A stretch of 19,428 nucleotides of DNA from Oscillospiraceae bacterium UBA4632 (lineage in GTDB: Bacteria; Bacillota; Clostridia; Oscillospirales; Oscillospiraceae): the NCBI GenBank assembly GCA_002405995.1, contig DHMW01000046.1, forward strand, positions 28,522 to 47,949. The letters run 5' to 3'. This document shows positions 7,112-14,866 of this stretch, in pieces. The first letter of the stretch is position 1. The number at the start of each line of letters is the position of its first letter. Position numbers and translations under genes: made by a program. The notes below the pieces were generated by a model. The model saw nothing but the letters and a program-made list of their open reading frames with translations. It was not told the DNA's origin and did not search any database.

Positions 7112-8773
7112 TTGGCTGAACAGTTAAAAATCATTCCCCTCGGCGGTCTCAACGAGATCGGCAAGAACATGACCGTCTACGAGTACGGCGGCGAGATCAT
7201 CGTCGTTGACTGCGGCATGGCGTTCCCCGGCGACGATATGTACGGGATCGACTGCGTTATCCCCGACGTGAGCTATCTTGTCAAGCACAAGAACCGTATC
7301 CGCGGGCTTTTCATCACCCACGGGCACGAGGACCACATCGGCGCGGTGCCGTATATCCTCAAGAAGGTGAACATTCCCATCTACTGCACGCGCCTGACGG
7401 CGGGGCTCATCCGCCTGAAGCTCGAGGAGCACGGGCTGCTCAAATCGACGAAGATCGTCACGGTGGAAAGCGGCATGACCGTCAAGGCCGGCAAGTTCAG
7501 CGTGGAGTTCATTCACGTCAACCACTCCATCGCAGATAGCGTGGCGTTCGCCATCCACACGGGCCTCGGCACCGTCGTCCACACGGGCGACTTCAAGATC
7601 GACTCGACGCCCATCGACGGCGAGGTCATCGACCTTGCCCGCTTCGGCGAGCTGGGCAAGCAGGGCGTTCTGGCGCTGCTGGCGGATTCGACAAATGTCG
7701 AGCGCCCGGGCTACACGATGAGCGAGCGCACGGTGGGCAGGACCTTCAACCGCCTGTTCCAGGGCTGCAAGCAGCGCATCATCGTCACGACGTTTGCCTC
7801 CAACGTCCACCGCATCCAGCAGATCATGGATGCCGCGGCGGAGTGCGGGCGCAAGGTCGCCGTCACGGGCCGCAGCATGGAAAATGTGACAAAGGTCGCC
7901 ATGGATCTCGGCTATATGAAGCCGCCGAAGAACACCGTGGTCGATATCAACAAGATCAAGTCGATGCCGCTGGAAAAGCAGGTTATCGTCACCACCGGCT
8001 CGCAGGGCGAGGAGATGTCCGCCCTGTACCGCATGGCATTCTCCCAGCATAGGCAGATCGAGGTCGGCCCCGGCGACCGCGTCATCATCTCGGCGAGCGC
8101 CATCCCCGGCAACGAGAATACCGTCTCGCGCGTCATCAACGAGCTGTTCCGCAAGGGCGTGGAGGTCATCTACGACCGCGCGGATATGCTGCACGTTTCG
8201 GGCCATGCCTGCCAGGAGGAGCTCAAGATCATCCACGCGCTGACAAAGCCCAAGTACTTCATCCCCGTGCACGGCGAGCAGCGTATGCTCCAGATCCACA
8301 AGGACCTCGCCCTCCAGATGGGCATGGACCGCAAGAACATCGTCATCTGCGACAATGGCGACGCGGTTGAGATCGGCGCGCGCTCGATGAAGTGCGTGCC
8401 CGGCTACGCGCCTGCGGGCGAGGTGTTTGTCGATGGCTACGGCGTCGGCGACGTCGGCGCGGTGGTGCTGCGCGACCGCAAGCACCTGGCCGAGGACGGC
8501 ATGGTCGTGGTCGTTCTGCCGGTTTCCGCACAGAACGGCGATCTGCTGGCAGAGCCGGAGATCATCACGCGCGGGTTCATCTACGTTAAGGACTCTGAGG
8601 AAATATTGCAGGATCTCAGAAATCTGACAATGTCCACGGCGGAGGGCTTCCGCGGCAAGCGCGGGCGCGACTTGAACGAGCTCAAGGGCGCGATCCGCAG
8701 CGCGGTGAGCAATTACCTCTTCAAGGCGACCAAGCGCAGCCCGATGGTGCTGCCGGTCATCACACGGCTTTAA
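7112..8773 (+). CDS. rnjA: Ribonuclease J
   Basis: RNase J is a metallo-beta-lactamase/beta-CASP nuclease with 5'-to-3' exonuclease and endonuclease activity that drives mRNA turnover and rRNA maturation in Firmicutes. The 553-residue protein has the usual length. The zinc motif HGHEDH is at about residues 70-75, followed by NHSIADSVAFAI, HTGDFKIDSTP and LLADSTN. The beta-CASP part includes IVTTFASNVHRIQQ and VTTGSQGEEMSALYRMA, and the late motif VSGHACQEEL precedes FIPVHGEQRM. The C-terminal domain ends VLPVITRL. The start is TTG at 7112; it gives the canonical AEQLKIIPLGGLNEIGKN N-terminus. Only one RNase J gene is visible here; whether a second paralogue exists elsewhere cannot be told. 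The gene is monocistronic, closed by a strong terminator. Confidence 0.97.
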   Translation: MAEQLKIIPLGGLNEIGKNMTVYEYGGEIIVVDCGMAFPGDDMYGIDCVIPDVSYLVKHKNRIRGLFITHGHEDHIGAVPYILKKVNIPIYCTRLTAGLIRLKLEEHGLLKSTKIVTVESGMTVKAGKFSVEFIHVNHSIADSVAFAIHTGLGTVVHTGDFKIDSTPIDGEVIDLARFGELGKQGVLALLADSTNVERPGYTMSERTVGRTFNRLFQGCKQRIIVTTFASNVHRIQQIMDAAAECGRKVAVTGRSMENVTKVAMDLGYMKPPKNTVVDINKIKSMPLEKQVIVTTGSQGEEMSALYRMAFSQHRQIEVGPGDRVIISASAIPGNENTVSRVINELFRKGVEVIYDRADMLHVSGHACQEELKIIHALTKPKYFIPVHGEQRMLQIHKDLALQMGMDRKNIVICDNGDAVEIGARSMKCVPGYAPAGEVFVDGYGVGDVGAVVLRDRKHLAEDGMVVVVLPVSAQNGDLLAEPEIITRGFIYVKDSEEILQDLRNLTMSTAEGFRGKRGRDLNELKGAIRSAVSNYLFKATKRSPMVLPVITRL

Positions 8774-8787
8774 ATAAAAGACTGCGG

Positions 8788-8824
8788 GGCAGGGAGCGCA
8801 AATTTGCGCTCCCTGCCATTTTTC
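8788..8824 (+). terminator. Rho-independent terminator of rnjA
   Basis: A perfect 30-base palindrome (8788-8817, arms starting GGCAGGGAGCGC) is followed by ATTTTTCT. It starts 15 bases after the rnjA stop codon. Confidence 0.93.
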
Positions 8825-8826
8825 TG

Positions 8827-8855
8827 TTGACAGACCGTGCGTGGTGTGGTAACTT
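8827..8855 (+). promoter_or_regulatory. Promoter of the PadR-DUF2812 pair
   Basis: A consensus TTGACA (8827-8832), a 17-base spacer and TAACTT (8850-8855) preceded by TGG form an extended -10 promoter. It abuts the T-run of the rnjA terminator. Transcription would begin near 8862, just before two palindromes. Confidence 0.75.
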
Positions 8856-8864
8856 ATCGGTGGA

Positions 8865-8891
8865 CGATATATCGGCAGCCGTTATAACGGC
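8865..8891 (+). promoter_or_regulatory. Two palindromes at the padR transcription start (candidate operators)
   Basis: CGATATATCG (8865-8874) and the perfect 14-bp palindrome GCCGTTATAACGGC (8878-8891) lie between the predicted start site and the padR ribosome binding site. PadR proteins commonly repress their own promoters through palindromic sites, so autoregulation is a reasonable inference. Which of the two is the site is not known. Confidence 0.5.
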
Positions 8892-8914
8892 GACCGAAGA
8901 AAGAGGGATCCATC

Positions 8915-9229
8915 ATGGGAACGACGGCGCTGACCGAGGCGGTGTTTTATATCCTGCTCTCGCTCGACACGCCGCTGCACGGCTACGGCATCATGCAGAA
9001 CGTCGAGCGCTTGAGCGGCGGACGCGTGCGGCTTGCCGCGGGTACGCTCTACGGCGCGCTCGCGACGCTCACCGAGCGCGGCTGGATCGTGTCGCTTGGC
9101 GACGAGAGCGAGGGGAGGAAGAAGGAGTACCAGATCACGCCCGAGGGCCGCGAGGCCGTGCGCACGGAGCTGCGGAGACTGCACGAACTGACCGCGAACG
9201 GCGACGCGCTGACAGGCAGCTGGAACTGA
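8915..9229 (+). CDS. PadR family transcriptional regulator
   Basis: This is a small winged-helix repressor of 104 residues, a usual size for the short PadR subfamily. The N-terminal stretch TEAVFYILLSLDTPLHGYGIMQNVE, the GTLYGALATLTERGWI recognition region and the wing EGRKKEYQITPEGREAV are typical. There is no long effector-binding C-terminus. Members of this subfamily often sit directly upstream of a membrane protein that they control. Here the next gene is a DUF2812 protein 13 bases away, a common pairing in Firmicutes. GAGGG about 8 bases upstream supports the ATG. Palindromes at the promoter suggest autoregulation. The inducer is unknown. Confidence 0.93.
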   Translation: MGTTALTEAVFYILLSLDTPLHGYGIMQNVERLSGGRVRLAAGTLYGALATLTERGWIVSLGDESEGRKKEYQITPEGREAVRTELRRLHELTANGDALTGSWN

Positions 9230-9242
9230 AAGGAGGATAAAG

Positions 9243-9851
9243 ATGGCAGAGACGATGACGAAAAAATGGGTGCGAATGCCGCTTGGACCCGAGCGGGTGG
9301 AGGAGATGGAGCGATATCTTAACGAGATGTCTCTTGAGGGATGGCAATGCCATGAGATCGTGCGCGATGAGCTGCACTTTGTACGCGGGGAAAAGAACGA
9401 ATATACCTACCGCGTGCAATATTTTTACGAATCACGCGACGGCGAGAAGAGCGATTATCTGCGCACGCTCAGTGAGATGGGTGCGGCGCTGGTGGGAGAG
9501 TATGGCGAGGTGCTGATTTTACGCAAAAAGACGGCGGATGGTGCATTCGAGCTGTATTCCGACTTTGATTCGCAAATCGCGGCGCTGAAAAGGCGGCGAT
9601 CGCACTCAAGAAATATGATGCTCGGCGCGTTGGTGCTGGTGCTGCTAAGAGGGGAATATGCTTACAAGGCGATCTCACAGCAAGGTTTTTCAAACTGGCT
9701 GAACACGCAGCTCGATTCGCCTGTGTATATGGTGCTGACCGTCCTGATTGTGGTGGGATTGCTGGCAGGCGGTATTGCCGGTATGATTTCCGCGCGGCGT
9801 GAGGGAAAAAAGATCGAGGAACTGAAGCACAGACGCATAATTGAAGAATAG
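9243..9851 (+). CDS. DUF2812 domain membrane protein
   Basis: The 202-residue protein begins with a soluble DUF2812-like domain (about residues 8-95). It shows the MPLGPERVEEMERYLNEMS-LEGW pattern typical of these proteins, in which a basic start leads to a conserved GW. Two membrane segments follow at about 125-140 and 160-183, and a charged C-terminal tail. Function is not established for this family. Its steady pairing with PadR regulators suggests it is the target, and perhaps a membrane partner, of that regulator. AAGGAGG lies 6 bases before the ATG. The coding sequence is clearly less GC-rich than its neighbours, which may mean recent acquisition or weaker codon selection. It has no obvious terminator of its own. 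Confidence 0.82.
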   Translation: MAETMTKKWVRMPLGPERVEEMERYLNEMSLEGWQCHEIVRDELHFVRGEKNEYTYRVQYFYESRDGEKSDYLRTLSEMGAALVGEYGEVLILRKKTADGAFELYSDFDSQIAALKRRRSHSRNMMLGALVLVLLRGEYAYKAISQQGFSNWLNTQLDSPVYMVLTVLIVVGLLAGGIAGMISARREGKKIEELKHRRIIEE

Positions 9852-9858
9852 GCTCTGC

Positions 9859-9887
9859 TTGCAAATCCTATCTATCCGTTGTAGAAT
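9859..9887 (+). promoter_or_regulatory. Promoter of nudC
   Basis: TTGCAA (9859-9864), a 17-base spacer and TAGAAT (9882-9887) form a good sigma-A promoter in the 75-base gap before nudC. A TGCTATAGA at 9893-9901 could be an alternative extended -10. Confidence 0.65.
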
Positions 9888-9926
9888 AACCCTGCTATAG
9901 AACATACAGGCGGGAGGAAAGCCGAC

Positions 9927-10787
9927 ATGATCCAGGATATCGAGCCGAAGCATCTTTACAACGAGTGGAAAAAGAACGCCGTGCCGAAAAAGAGCAGCGC
10001 CGTGGTGCAGTTCCGCGGGCGCGACCTTTTGTGCCGCATCGACGACAACGGACTCAGGTTCCCGTCGCGCTCGATGTTCCCCGAGCCGGACGAGGCCTTC
10101 ACCTACCTTTTTGAGCTGGACGGGCGGGAGTATTACCTGCTCTTCGACGAGACCGAGCGCGCGCTCGACGGCTATTCCTACCGCGATATCGTATTGTTCC
10201 GCACGGAAAAGCCGAAGGAGCTCGCCTATGCCGCCGTGAGCGCGTGGCACCTTTGCTCGTGGTACCGCGACGCGCGCTACTGCGGCCGCTGCGGGGAAAA
10301 GCTCGTCCACGATGAGAACGAGCGCATGATGCGCTGCCCCAAGTGCGGCAATATGATCTTTCCGCGTATCAATCCGTCGGTCATCGTGGCGGTGACGCAC
10401 GGGGACTACTTGCTGCTCACGAAGTATGCCAACCGCCCCGGCGCGCAGCGCACGGCGCTCATCGCGGGCTTCACCGAGTTTGCTGAGAGCTTTGAGCAGA
10501 CCGTGCACCGCGAGGTGATGGAGGAGGTCGGACTCAAGGTCAAAGACCTGCGCTATTACCGCTGTCAGCCCTGGGGCATCAGCGGCAATATCATGATGGG
10601 CTTCTGGTGCAGACTCGACGGCGACGACGATACCATCCACCTCGACCAGTTTGAGCTGGCAGACGGCGCGTGGGTCAGCCGCGAGGAGCTGCGGGAGACG
10701 TTTGTCGGCAACGGCGTGGCGCTCACGTCGGAGATGATCTCCGAATTTGCCGCGGGCCGGGACCCGTACAGCCTGGAAAAGAAATAA
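9927..10787 (+). CDS. nudC: NAD(+) diphosphatase NudC (Nudix hydrolase)
   Basis: NudC hydrolyses NADH/NAD to NMN(H) and AMP; family members also remove NAD caps from RNA 5' ends. The 286-residue protein has the standard order: an N-terminal domain, a zinc ribbon with C119, C122, C137 and C140 (YCGRCGE and RCPKCGN), and the Nudix fold. The Nudix box runs from G181 to about 203 and keeps the GX5EX7REVxEEVG pattern with all catalytic glutamates. The NudC-specific QPW follows at about 214-216, which separates it from other Nudix enzymes. GGGAGG lies about 9 bases before the ATG. It has its own promoter and a shared terminator, so it is probably monocistronic. Confidence 0.94.
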   Translation: MIQDIEPKHLYNEWKKNAVPKKSSAVVQFRGRDLLCRIDDNGLRFPSRSMFPEPDEAFTYLFELDGREYYLLFDETERALDGYSYRDIVLFRTEKPKELAYAAVSAWHLCSWYRDARYCGRCGEKLVHDENERMMRCPKCGNMIFPRINPSVIVAVTHGDYLLLTKYANRPGAQRTALIAGFTEFAESFEQTVHREVMEEVGLKVKDLRYYRCQPWGISGNIMMGFWCRLDGDDDTIHLDQFELADGAWVSREELRETFVGNGVALTSEMISEFAAGRDPYSLEKK

Positions 10788-10793
10788 AACGGT

Positions 10794-10832
10794 AAAGGGC
10801 CCCCGCTTTCCTGAGGAAGGCGGGGACCCTTT
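10794..10832. terminator. Bidirectional terminator between nudC and the VanZ-like gene
   Basis: A long imperfect hairpin runs from AAAGGG (10794) to CCCTTT (10832). Its core is CCCCGC/GCGGGG and TTCC/GGAA around a TGA loop, with single mismatches. T-rich runs occur on both sides when read from either strand, so it can end both convergent units. Confidence 0.85.
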
Positions 10833-10836
10833 CTGC

Positions 10837-12267
10837 CTATGCGAGCGCGGGGACATAATCGACCGCGTCGGTGATGCCGCTTGTCTGACCGGAGAGCGAC
10901 AGCTCAAAGCGGTAGACCGGTTGATAGAAGCCCTTGGAGTCGGAGAGATAGTCGAGCGTGCAGGAGCGCACCTCGATTTGCCGGACGCTCTGCGCGAACC
11001 ACGCGCCGTTAAAGCTCTTGCCCGATTGCAGCGCGGCGAGCGCCTGCGCGGGGGAGAGAATGGGCTCTTCGCGCACGGGCGCGAGCGTGGTGATGCGGTT
11101 TTCGAGATTGGAAAGCTCCGCCTTGCCGTCATCCTGCGCGTCGAGCACGCAGACGAGCGTGCCGTGGAGGAAGCTGCCGTCCGTGGGAAGGAGGCCGGCG
11201 GCGAACACCGCGCGGTAAGAGGTCTCGCCATACGGCGAGAGCGTGAATGCAGTGTCGGCAGAAATGGAAAAGCCGAGATTGCCAAGCGTTTCGCGCAGGA
11301 GCTCTTCAGTGACATCCTGCGGAGGGACATCCAAAACGGGGGCGATACTGTCGCTGATCCAGTAGTCCCACGTGCCGTCGTGCAGCGTGACGTTGAGAAA
11401 ATCGCCGGTGGAGTGATTCATGTAGAGCGCGGTGTCGTCGTAGTAGTCAACGTCCGGAAATTCGATGCCGTGCACGGCGGCGAATTCTGCGGCAAAGCGG
11501 TCGGCGCCCGCGTTGTCAAGCGCCTGCGCCTGATAGACCCAGGCGGTCCTGCTGTCCTCGTCGAGCGGGTGATCGACCGACCAGCGGACGCCGCTTAAGT
11601 CCGCCGTCGTGATGGAGGCGTCGCGCAGATTGCCGTAGGGCTGCGCGGCGTAGGAAATGAAAATGGCGCTGAGTGCGAGCACGAACGCGGCGGGCAGCGC
11701 GCAGCAGCGCGGCCACGCTCTGCTTTTCTGATGCAGTGCGAGCACGAGCATCGCCGCGCACCAGCCGAGCATTGCGCCGAGCGTATTCGTGAACAGGTCG
11801 TCCACATCGCACATGCCGCGCGCCGTCAAAAGCTGCGTCAGCTCGATGAGAAGCGAAACGCCGAAGCCCGCGCCGAGGGTTGCGTACCACTTGCGAAACG
11901 GCTTAGAGAGCAGCGGTAGCAGGAATCCCAGCGGGACGAAGAGCGCGATGTTGAGCAGCACGTTGAGCCAGATCTGGAGCGTGAAGCGCTGGTACGCCTC
12001 GCGCCAGGCGCGAAAGAGCTGCAAATTCCACTGCCGCACGGCGAATTCGCCCGGCTCGCTGCGCAGCAGCGTGACGAAGACCGTGATCGCCGCCCAGCCG
12101 ACGAGCAGCAGCGCGCAGACCGCCTTTCCCCACGGGAAGCGGCGGCCTTTTTTTCGGCAGGCAGCATAGCAGACGGCCAGCATCACGCCGCAGACGAGCG
12201 CGGCAGGCACGGCAAAGCGCATGCCGCGCTGTAACAGATGAAAAAGATAGGAAACAAAGTCGTGCAT
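10837..12267 (-). CDS. VanZ-like membrane protein with extra C-terminal domain
   Basis: The first 210 or so residues are a VanZ-like membrane domain with about five to six helices. Characteristic motifs are NIALFVPLGF (106-115) and SLLIELTQLL followed by RGMCDVDDLFTNTLGAMLG (to about 168). VanZ proteins give low-level teicoplanin resistance; the mechanism is not settled. About 265 further residues (from about 211) are predicted to lie outside the membrane. Near the end a segment reads LSPAQALAALQSGKSF and later DSKGFYQPVYRFEL, which resembles the repeat of YycH/YycI-type regulators; that similarity is by eye only. The total of 476 residues is more than twice a plain VanZ. GGGAG precedes the ATG. 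The gene is last in the envelope operon, 21 bases after the amidase. Confidence 0.85.
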   Translation of the reverse strand: MHDFVSYLFHLLQRGMRFAVPAALVCGVMLAVCYAACRKKGRRFPWGKAVCALLLVGWAAITVFVTLLRSEPGEFAVRQWNLQLFRAWREAYQRFTLQIWLNVLLNIALFVPLGFLLPLLSKPFRKWYATLGAGFGVSLLIELTQLLTARGMCDVDDLFTNTLGAMLGWCAAMLVLALHQKSRAWPRCCALPAAFVLALSAIFISYAAQPYGNLRDASITTADLSGVRWSVDHPLDEDSRTAWVYQAQALDNAGADRFAAEFAAVHGIEFPDVDYYDDTALYMNHSTGDFLNVTLHDGTWDYWISDSIAPVLDVPPQDVTEELLRETLGNLGFSISADTAFTLSPYGETSYRAVFAAGLLPTDGSFLHGTLVCVLDAQDDGKAELSNLENRITTLAPVREEPILSPAQALAALQSGKSFNGAWFAQSVRQIEVRSCTLDYLSDSKGFYQPVYRFELSLSGQTSGITDAVDYVPALA

Positions 12268-12288
12268 GAAATTTCTCCCGAGGGTCGG

Positions 12289-12954
12289 TCAGTTGGTTTC
12301 GCCGTCCGCAGCTTTGCCCGCTTCGATGCGCGCGCTCACGTCCTGCCGGAAGGCGAGCCACGCATCCTCATTTTCAACGTAATACTTGGGGCAGATCTTG
12401 CCCGTCACGTCGTAGTGGCGGATGACGTCCTCGGCGGGGTCGAGAGAAAACGTCTCGCACAGCCACGCGACGAGCGTTTCAAGGCTCTCCATCGTCGCGT
12501 CGCCAAACTTGCCGGTGTCGTCGCCGTGGCAGACCTCGATGGACACGGTGTAGTCGTTGGCGGTATTGGAGCAGTAGGCGATCTCCGTCAGCGGCACGCA
12601 TTGCAGGATCTCGCCGTCCAGCCCTACGAGAAAGTGGGCGCTGGCGTAGGTCTCGTGCGTGAGCGCAAGGTTTGCAAAAAAGCTGCGGTTCGCCGCGGCG
12701 GTCGTGCCGGGATTGCCGACATAGTGGATCACCACGCCGGAAATTTCTTCGAGCGGCGTGCCGGGGCGGGAATATTCGTTCATCGGCAGATAATCGGCCG
12801 TGACGAAGTCCGGCATGGCGATATCCGAGCCGGGGAGATTTTCATGCGCAAGACGGCAGCGCAGGGAACGGACGCCGAACGAGAGTGCCAGCGCGAGAAC
12901 CAGTCCGCCGAAAAGGTAAGGAAGGATGCGCCTGCGGCGCGGACGGCGCCTCAT
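12289..12954 (-). CDS. Membrane-anchored N-acetylmuramoyl-L-alanine amidase (amidase_2 fold)
   Basis: This enzyme class cuts the amide bond between muramic acid and the stem peptide of peptidoglycan. The 221-residue protein has a very basic start (RRRPRRRR) and one helix (about 10-28) with no obvious signal cleavage site, so it is probably anchored and faces outward. The amidase_2 domain spans about 65-205. Zinc ligands are visible: H77 (VVIHYVG), H180 (RHYDVTGK) and C188 (ICPKYY). The H-x7-C spacing matches T7 lysozyme. The ATG overlaps the stop of the upstream permease segment (ATGA), with GGAGGA 8 bases before it, so translation is coupled. This close fit to an ABC permease gene is an uncommon arrangement. 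Confidence 0.9.
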   Translation of the reverse strand: MRRRPRRRRILPYLFGGLVLALALSFGVRSLRCRLAHENLPGSDIAMPDFVTADYLPMNEYSRPGTPLEEISGVVIHYVGNPGTTAAANRSFFANLALTHETYASAHFLVGLDGEILQCVPLTEIAYCSNTANDYTVSIEVCHGDDTGKFGDATMESLETLVAWLCETFSLDPAEDVIRHYDVTGKICPKYYVENEDAWLAFRQDVSARIEAGKAADGETN

Positions 12955-13373
12955 GGGAGCATTCCTCCCGCACCGTAGTCGCCGTGGATATCGTCCGGCT
13001 CGCTCGTGTGCTCGATCTCCTCGAGCACGGTGAGTGTGGAGGCCATTTCCGGCGTGACCCCGAAGTGGATGGACTCGACCGAGCGGGAGGATGAGCCGTC
13101 CTCACGGAAGGTGACGACGTTGGCGTACAGCTCAACGTAGCGGTACTCGATGACGGCAGAGGCCGCCGTGTCGGCAGCGCCCTCCTGCGCCGAGAAGATG
13201 TCCTGCGCGATCTCGGGGCGCGCGCAGTCCTCCATCGCCGCACGGCAGACGGTCTCTGCCTGCCGCGCGGTGAGCGTATAGGTCAGCGAGCAGTCGCCCT
13301 CGGGGGCGGAGACATCATGGATGAAATAGCCGGTGTTGGTAAAATACTGGTTGGGGTTGTCCGGCAGCAGCAC
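12951..13373 (-). CDS. ABC permease, C-terminal extracytoplasmic part (separated by a frameshift)
   Basis: This reading frame continues the permease encoded upstream. Read in this frame, coding sense extends back without a stop to about 13546 (LTLSYTLKSGASFRREYTLVLDRDDL...), well before the first possible start, a GTG at 13373. That GTG lacks a good ribosome binding site, so the segment is unlikely to be an independent gene. The visible part is soluble and acidic, with no membrane helix, and is predicted to be the end of a large extracytoplasmic domain. Its stop codon overlaps the amidase start. If the frameshift is real, this part would be translated poorly or not at all; if it is a sequencing error, it belongs to one permease of about 638 residues. 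Confidence 0.7.
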   Translation of the reverse strand: MLLPDNPNQYFTNTGYFIHDVSAPEGDCSLTYTLTARQAETVCRAAMEDCARPEIAQDIFSAQEGAADTAASAVIEYRYVELYANVVTFREDGSSSRSVESIHFGVTPEMASTLTVLEEIEHTSEPDDIHGDYGAGGMLP

Positions 13374-13444
13374 ATCGGATCTGATGCGCAGCGCGCGGGC
13401 CTGGACCGCCGCGGGACAGGTGTAGAGCGCGTTGAGCTGCGCGG

Positions 13445-14866
13445 TCAGGCTGCCCGCTTCTGCAAGGTCGTCCCGGTCAAGGACAAGCGTATACTCGCGG
13501 CGGAAGGACGCGCCGCTCTTAAGTGTGTAGGAGAGCGTGAGGGTATATAGCGGCGGTAGCGGTCGGGCAGCATCGTGCCGGATTCCCAGTGCTGCCGGGG
13601 ATCGTCCTTGCTGCCAATGGCGGCGCGGTGGGCGCCGGTGACAAGGGAGAGCGTGGCGCTGTCCCCGGCGGTGAACCAGGTGCGGCCGCCGAAGTCCACA
13701 TACGCCTCGGCAATGTCGCTTACCTCCGGCACGCGGCTTTCATAGCCCGTGAGGTCATAGGTCATCGTGACGCCGAGCAGCACAAGAACGCCTGCGACGA
13801 TGCACGCGCCGCGCGCGCCCGAGCGCAGCACGCGCAGGCTCTTTTTCACCAGCGCCTCGGCGATATAGTAGCCCAGCAGGCCGGAGATGAGCATACACAC
13901 GATCGTGCCGGGGAGGGAATAGCGTTCGCTCGAGAGATTCTGAGCGAAGAAAGCGAGGTAGCTCAGCTGGCCAAGCACGAGCGCCGCACAGAAGGCAACG
14001 CCGTATTTGAAGACCGGGACCGCCCACGGGAAGGCAATGACGGAGCCGGACAGCTCGCTTTTGCGCCTGCGGTAGAGCAGAAGGGACAGCACGGCAAGGA
14101 CAAGCCCTGCGGCGGCGTAGATGTAGAGATAGGAAAAGCCGCGCAGCTCGCAGCCGCTGACGATATCGGTGCCGGATCTGTAGGCGCAGAACACCTGGAG
14201 CCGGCGCAAGAGGAAGAAAAACGGCGAGAAGGGGCTGAGGGAAAGTCCGTAGTAGACATAGCCGTAGAGGAACTGCCCGGCAAACGTGCACAGCATCGTC
14301 TCGACCCCGCTGACAAGGACGTTGCCGACGAGGAAGAATACCGGCGCGGCAAGCGAAACGCCGGTGAACATCACGCAGAAGACGGCGAAGGAGTAGAAAA
14401 AGACGATCTCCATCGCCGCGCCGCCGAGCGCCTTGCCCAGCACATCCCAGTGCGGGAATGCGTAAGGGCCGGACGGCAGGAAGGGGTAGGCCGTGGCCGC
14501 GAAGGCGGGCAGCAGCGCGATGAGCTGGCAGAAAAGGCCCGAGAGGTACGAGGTGGCAAAAAGCGTCTCGCGGCGCAGGGGGAGCGCGTGATAGCAGCTC
14601 GTGGCGCGGGCGCTGAAGAGATGGGAAAACGAGAGCATGGCGAAGAAAAGCCCAAAGATGGCCGCCATATAAAGCCCGCCCTTGAGGGCGCTTTCCAGGA
14701 TCTGCCGCTCGTAGAGCCAGTAGGCGGTTTCGCCGCTGAGAAGCCCGGAGAGCGAGGAGGGCAGCATCAGCACCCACAGCAGCGCCTCGGCCAGCAGCAG
14801 CGGCAGCGCGCGGCGGAGCTGGTCGCGGAAAAGCGCGGCGTTAAAGAACGATGTCGCGGATCGCAT
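13445..14866 (-). CDS. ABC-2-type transporter permease, N-terminal part (frameshifted near 13546)
   Basis: This is the membrane partner of the adjacent ATPase. Many hydrophobic helices are spread over the first 390 or so residues, with a short cytoplasmic stretch (YHALPLRRETLF) typical of ABC-2 permeases of the YtrC/DUF6449 kind. A soluble domain begins after the last helix (about 380-395). The reading frame breaks at about residue 440, in an alternating TATATA run (13544-13549). After it, the last 33 or so residues in this frame are arginine- and serine-rich and look non-coding, while the true continuation is in the -1 frame. The ATG at 14866 is chosen because GGGAGG stands 8 bases before it and it overlaps the ATPase stop by 26 bases. 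The transported substrate cannot be read from the sequence. Confidence 0.82.
   Translation of the reverse strand: MRSATSFFNAALFRDQLRRALPLLLAEALLWVLMLPSSLSGLLSGETAYWLYERQILESALKGGLYMAAIFGLFFAMLSFSHLFSARATSCYHALPLRRETLFATSYLSGLFCQLIALLPAFAATAYPFLPSGPYAFPHWDVLGKALGGAAMEIVFFYSFAVFCVMFTGVSLAAPVFFLVGNVLVSGVETMLCTFAGQFLYGYVYYGLSLSPFSPFFFLLRRLQVFCAYRSGTDIVSGCELRGFSYLYIYAAAGLVLAVLSLLLYRRRKSELSGSVIAFPWAVPVFKYGVAFCAALVLGQLSYLAFFAQNLSSERYSLPGTIVCMLISGLLGYYIAEALVKKSLRVLRSGARGACIVAGVLVLLGVTMTYDLTGYESRVPEVSDIAEAYVDFGGRTWFTAGDSATLSLVTGAHRAAIGSKDDPRQHWESGTMLPDRYRRYIPSRSPTHLRAARPSAASIRLSLTGTTLQKRAA

Noticed and set aside
9690..11330. A 546-codon minus-strand frame across nudC and the VanZ-like gene
   Set aside because: It runs through a bidirectional terminator, opposite nudC and out of frame with the VanZ-like gene. 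It is a shadow of both.
13544..13549. Programmed -1 ribosomal frameshifting in the permease
   Set aside because: There is no X-XXY-YYZ slippery heptamer and no clear downstream stimulatory structure. A plain indel in the TATATA run is simpler.
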